NCBI GenBank assembly: GCA_038121105.1
Contig: JAYONB010000010.1
Span: 1-64,000 of the forward strand
From: CALJDF01 sp038121105
Lineage (GTDB): Bacteria > Pseudomonadota > Alphaproteobacteria > SHVP01
Length of the DNA: 64,000 bases
Reading direction: 5' to 3'
Shown here: positions 61,588-64,000 of the stretch, piece by piece
How positions within the stretch are numbered: position 1 is the first letter of the stretch
How the letters are laid out: each line of letters opens with the position of its first letter
Position numbers and translations under genes: made by a program
Notes under the pieces: model-generated
Told to the model about the DNA's origin: nothing
Database searches by the model: none
The model's input: the letters and a program-made list of their open reading frames with translations, nothing else

Positions 61588-62262
61588 TTATTGCAGCTTA
61601 CGGTCCTCATCGTCGCCGACATCCGCAGCCGCCATCTGTATCAACGCGGCAATCAAACGGCCACGGTCGGCTGGGGTTTCGGCCTCGAGGATCGCTTGTT
61701 TCTCGCTGGGCTCGAAGGGGCAGGTCATCGCGAGCGATCGAAGCAAGGGCGCGTCTTCGACTTTTTCCAGCGCCGCCCAATCCACATTAACCTCGAACTG
61801 GGTGAGGAAAGTCTTGAGGGCCGGCATGAAGGTGGGGCGGTCGACCAGCCCTTGAGCGTCATCTCGATCCTCCGCCATATCGGCGGCATAACGGCCGTAA
61901 TCGACGTTCACGCGGCGGTATTGTGCGGTCGACGTCACCTCGTTGGTCACGTCGAAACGGCACACGCCGGTGAGGGTGACGTAGAAACGCCCGTCTTCCG
62001 ACTCGCGAAACGAGACGATGCGGCCGAGACAACCGACGCTGTAGAGCGCGGGTGCCCATTCGTTGTTGTTGGGATCGCGCGGCTGCATGATGCCGATCAT
62101 GCGGTCCGCCTTTAGGGCGTCGCGGATCAGATCGCGGTAGCGTTCTTCGAACAGGTGCAGCGGCAGCTGGCCGCCCGGCAACAGGAGCAAACCGGGCAAC
62201 GGGAAAACCGGAATGTCGCGCGGCAGGTCCGCGAACGCCGGTGTTTCGACGAAGTGGGTCAC
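61588..62262 (-). CDS. LON substrate-binding-domain protein
   Basis: 224-aa protein made of the N-terminal (substrate-recognition) domain of Lon without ATPase or protease. DIPVFPLPGLLLLPGGQLPLHLFEERYRDLI, GCLGRIVSFRE and MTCPFEPSEKQAILE are typical. It overlaps the CnoX-like gene by 4 nt, a common alphaproteobacterial pair, which suggests a role in protein quality control. Confidence 0.92.
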   Translation of the reverse strand: MTHFVETPAFADLPRDIPVFPLPGLLLLPGGQLPLHLFEERYRDLIRDALKADRMIGIMQPRDPNNNEWAPALYSVGCLGRIVSFRESEDGRFYVTLTGVCRFDVTNEVTSTAQYRRVNVDYGRYAADMAEDRDDAQGLVDRPTFMPALKTFLTQFEVNVDWAALEKVEDAPLLRSLAMTCPFEPSEKQAILEAETPADRGRLIAALIQMAAADVGDDEDRKLQ

Positions 62263-63164
62263 GAAAACAAGATGGCGGACAAGCGCCGACGACCGCTTTT
62301 CGTCAGATCGTTGGTCGGACCGAGGGCTTCGAAGATCTTAAGCAGCTGCGTTTTTGCCGCACCTTCGTTCCAATCGGCGCCTTTCTTCAAGATTTCCAAC
62401 AGCTGGTCGATCGCACCTTCGTTGTCGCCGTTACCCATCAGGGCGATTGCGAGGTCGTAGCGGGCCTGGTGGTTGGTTGGGTCGGCTTCTACGGCTTGGC
62501 GCAGTTCCGTGGGATCGCCTGCGTTGCTGGCCTGTTCGGCCAACGCCAGCGCCGATTGGGCCGCCACGACGGCGGCATGTTCTTTGTGTTCTTCCGGCAC
62601 TAGGTCGAGGGTTTGCCGTGCATGGTCGAGGTCGTGGTTCAGGATGTAGCAGCGCGCCAATCCGCCGATGGCTTCGGGGTTGCCGGGGTCGGCCTGGACC
62701 ACTTGGCCGAAAAGATTGCCCGCCGCGGCGACCTCGCTGCCATCCAATGCGGCTTGGGCGGCTTCGAGCGCTTCGTCGACCGGCGACGGTCCGATGCCAC
62801 CGGCGAGCTTTTCGACGAACGCTCTGACCTGGCTTTCGGGCTGCGCGCCGACAAAGGCATCGACGGGCTGTCCCTGGTGGAAGGCGAAAACCGCGGGAAT
62901 CGATTGAATGCGCAGTTGTTGCGCAATTTCCGGGCTGTCGTCGATGTTGATTTTGACCAGTTTGACTTTGCCTTGGGCGGCCTTGACGACCTTTTCGATG
63001 GTCGGTCCCAACTGTTTGCAGGGGCCACACCACGGTGCCCAGAAATCGACGATGACCGGTACTTCCTGCGAGGCCTCGATGACGTCGGCCATGAAGTTCT
63101 GGCTATCGCTGTCTTTAATGAGATCAGGGGCGGCGGCGGCAGCGCCGATCAAGGGTTCAACCAT
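62259..63164 (-). CDS. CnoX-like thioredoxin with TPR-type C-terminal domain
   Basis: 301-aa protein. The thioredoxin domain (20-125) has an intact active site, DFWAPWCGPCKQLGP, and the cis-Pro IQSIPAVFAF. The C-terminal half has tandem helical hairpins (EAIGGLARCYILNHDLDHARQTLD). It matches CnoX/YbbN, a redox chaperone delivering proteins to GroEL/DnaK. E. coli CnoX lacks the CxxC; the alphaproteobacterial form keeps it. It is coupled to the LON-domain gene. Confidence 0.93.
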   Translation of the reverse strand: MVEPLIGAAAAAPDLIKDSDSQNFMADVIEASQEVPVIVDFWAPWCGPCKQLGPTIEKVVKAAQGKVKLVKINIDDSPEIAQQLRIQSIPAVFAFHQGQPVDAFVGAQPESQVRAFVEKLAGGIGPSPVDEALEAAQAALDGSEVAAAGNLFGQVVQADPGNPEAIGGLARCYILNHDLDHARQTLDLVPEEHKEHAAVVAAQSALALAEQASNAGDPTELRQAVEADPTNHQARYDLAIALMGNGDNEGAIDQLLEILKKGADWNEGAAKTQLLKIFEALGPTNDLTKSGRRRLSAILFS

Positions 63165-63259
63165 GGTGTATCCGAGTGTTGGGTGTCAGTGCGAGACGGG
63201 CATCCCGCCACGCGTTGGTCCCAACATAAGCACTGCTCTCGGCAATTGCCACATGACGG

Positions 63260-63763
63260 CTAGATCAGGTCGTCGAAGTCCAAAATCACCGGATCGTGGC
63301 CGCAGGAGCGGATAAATCTCACCAAATCCGCGGCCGAGATCGCGGTCGTCGCGGTGTTGGTGAGAGGGTGATAATTGAGCAATTCGTGGTCCAGCATGCC
63401 TTTGTCCAGGACAACACGGACGCGGCCCTGCGGATCGTTGATCAAGGCAAATGGCGTGACCGAACCGGGTTCAACCCCAAGGACTTCAAGCAAAAGCTCG
63501 GGTTTGCCGAAGGAAAGGCGGGCGGCGCCGATGTTCTTAGGCAGCGTCTTGAGGTCGACCGGCCGATCCTCAAGGGCGACGAGCAACCAGAGCTGGTCTT
63601 TCTTGTCCTTCAAGAAAAGGGATTTGCAGTGCGCCCCGGGGAGTTGCCCGCGCAACAGGCGGTTTTCCTCGACCGTGAATACCGCGGGGTGGCGATGGGT
63701 GGTGCTTTCGATCCCAAGGGATTGCAACCGCTCGAAGAGGTCGTTTTCGCTGGCGTGCCGCAT
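63260..63763 (-). CDS. Prolyl-tRNA deacylase-like protein (ProX/YbaK family)
   Basis: 167-aa editing-domain protein that removes mischarged amino acids (Ala in ProX) from tRNA-Pro. Motifs: THRHPAVFTVEEN, GAHCKSLFLKDKKDQLWLLVALEDRPVDLK with the catalytic Lys, and SVTPFALIND. ATG 63763 gives the family N-terminus (ASENDLFERLQSLGIE); the longer frame to 63811 adds residues without support. It lies 95 nt from the CnoX-like gene, same strand. Confidence 0.9.
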   Translation of the reverse strand: MRHASENDLFERLQSLGIESTTHRHPAVFTVEENRLLRGQLPGAHCKSLFLKDKKDQLWLLVALEDRPVDLKTLPKNIGAARLSFGKPELLLEVLGVEPGSVTPFALINDPQGRVRVVLDKGMLDHELLNYHPLTNTATTAISAADLVRFIRSCGHDPVILDFDDLI

Positions 63764-63911
63764 AGGGCGCAACGATACTCGCCAATGACAGGGGCGCAAG
63801 GGCTCCTGCACTCAGGCGGGGTCGTTCCCAGGCGCGGGCACCCCGTACTGGCTTGGCCGCCTCGCCCTTCTTGCCAAAACCCGGAGGTCGCGCTATGTGT
63901 CCCTTCCTCAC

Positions 63912-63986
63912 GCGGGCGTAGCTCAGGGGTAGAGCGCAACCTTGCCAAGGTTGAAGTCGTGAGTTCGAATCTCATCGCCCGCTCCA
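63912..63986 (+). tRNA. tRNA-Gly (anticodon GCC)
   Basis: A 75-nt cloverleaf. The 7-bp acceptor stem is GCGGGCG/CGCCCGC, discriminator T, and encoded CCA. The D arm is GCTCAGGGGTAGAGC, the anticodon stem CAACC/GGTTG with loop TTGCCAA (anticodon GCC), and the T arm GTGAG-TTCGAAT-CTCAT. It reads the GGC and GGT codons favoured in this genome. Confidence 0.97.
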
Positions 63987-64000
63987 GTTTCAAGATGCAG

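Noticed and set aside
1..64000. CRISPR arrays, insertion sequences, prophage or integrase genes.
   Set aside because: No regularly spaced repeats, transposase or integrase motifs, or terminal inverted repeats were seen.

Overview
The window looks like a chromosomal segment of a GC-rich alphaproteobacterium, most likely Rhodospirillales-like. This rests on gene order and family content, not on a search. The core is mnmE-mnmG-parS-parS-rsmG-parA-parB facing holA-lptE-leuS, a typical alphaproteobacterial origin-proximal block. DUF3576 and DUF6489 proteins, a small-barrel porin, a UbiH-type hydroxylase and the set ProX, CnoX-like thioredoxin, LON-domain protein, Trm112 and DUF971 agree with it. 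No insertion sequence, prophage, CRISPR array or rRNA was seen. One tRNA-Gly(GCC) lies at the right edge. Coding density is very high and many neighbours overlap by 4 nt.

Layout. 0.1-3.3 kb: a LysR regulator, the NhaA antiporter and a bacterial voltage-gated Na+ channel, hence a sodium/pH theme. 3.3-13.2 kb: five paralogous zeta-crystallin-type quinone oxidoreductases, interleaved with an MFS exporter, a GNAT protein and a sulfide/persulfide module (SqrR/BigR-like ArsR repressor, Blh-type persulfide dioxygenase, cytochrome b561, rhodanese). 13.1-17.2 kb: dienelactone hydrolase, Ogt/MGMT, a DUF255 thioredoxin-domain protein, DUF6489 and a [2Fe-2S] protein. 17.2-17.7 kb: the longest non-coding stretch. 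17.7-28.2 kb: tRNA modification (MnmE/MnmG), rRNA methylation (RsmG), chromosome partition (ParA/ParB with two perfect parS sites), HolA, LptE, LeuS and a DUF3576 lipoprotein. 28.3-37.2 kb: a TIGR02466 oxygenase-like protein, a highly expressed porin, a ThiE/TenI-like protein, YggS, a YkuD-fold L,D-transpeptidase, an unknown protein, RibA with a degenerate RibB domain, an OmpR-type response regulator, an MBL hydrolase and a methyltransferase-like protein.

37.2-53.1 kb is the most unusual part. An apparent 11-gene leftward operon encodes three or four glycosyltransferases, a histidine phosphatase, a polysaccharide-deacetylase-like protein, a small membrane protein and a complete oligopeptide-type ABC importer. 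Divergent from it is an ABC-exporter-like protein whose nucleotide-binding motifs are all degenerate. Its NBD carries an insertion in which the post-Q-loop motif is repeated three times. It is followed 11 bp downstream by a one-domain cyclic-nucleotide-binding protein. The arrangement suggests an uncharacterised envelope-glycan system with a non-canonical, possibly cNMP-responsive, membrane component.

53.1-64 kb is housekeeping: XthA, an unknown acidic protein, a class-I glutamine amidotransferase-like hydrolase, LolA, FtsK, a DapC-like aminotransferase, UbiH, DUF971, Trm112, a LON-domain protein, a CnoX-like thioredoxin, ProX and tRNA-Gly. Several start codons were moved from the longest frame on the basis of Shine-Dalgarno sequences, ATGA/GTGA overlaps, lipoboxes or an intervening terminator. 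Each entry states this.
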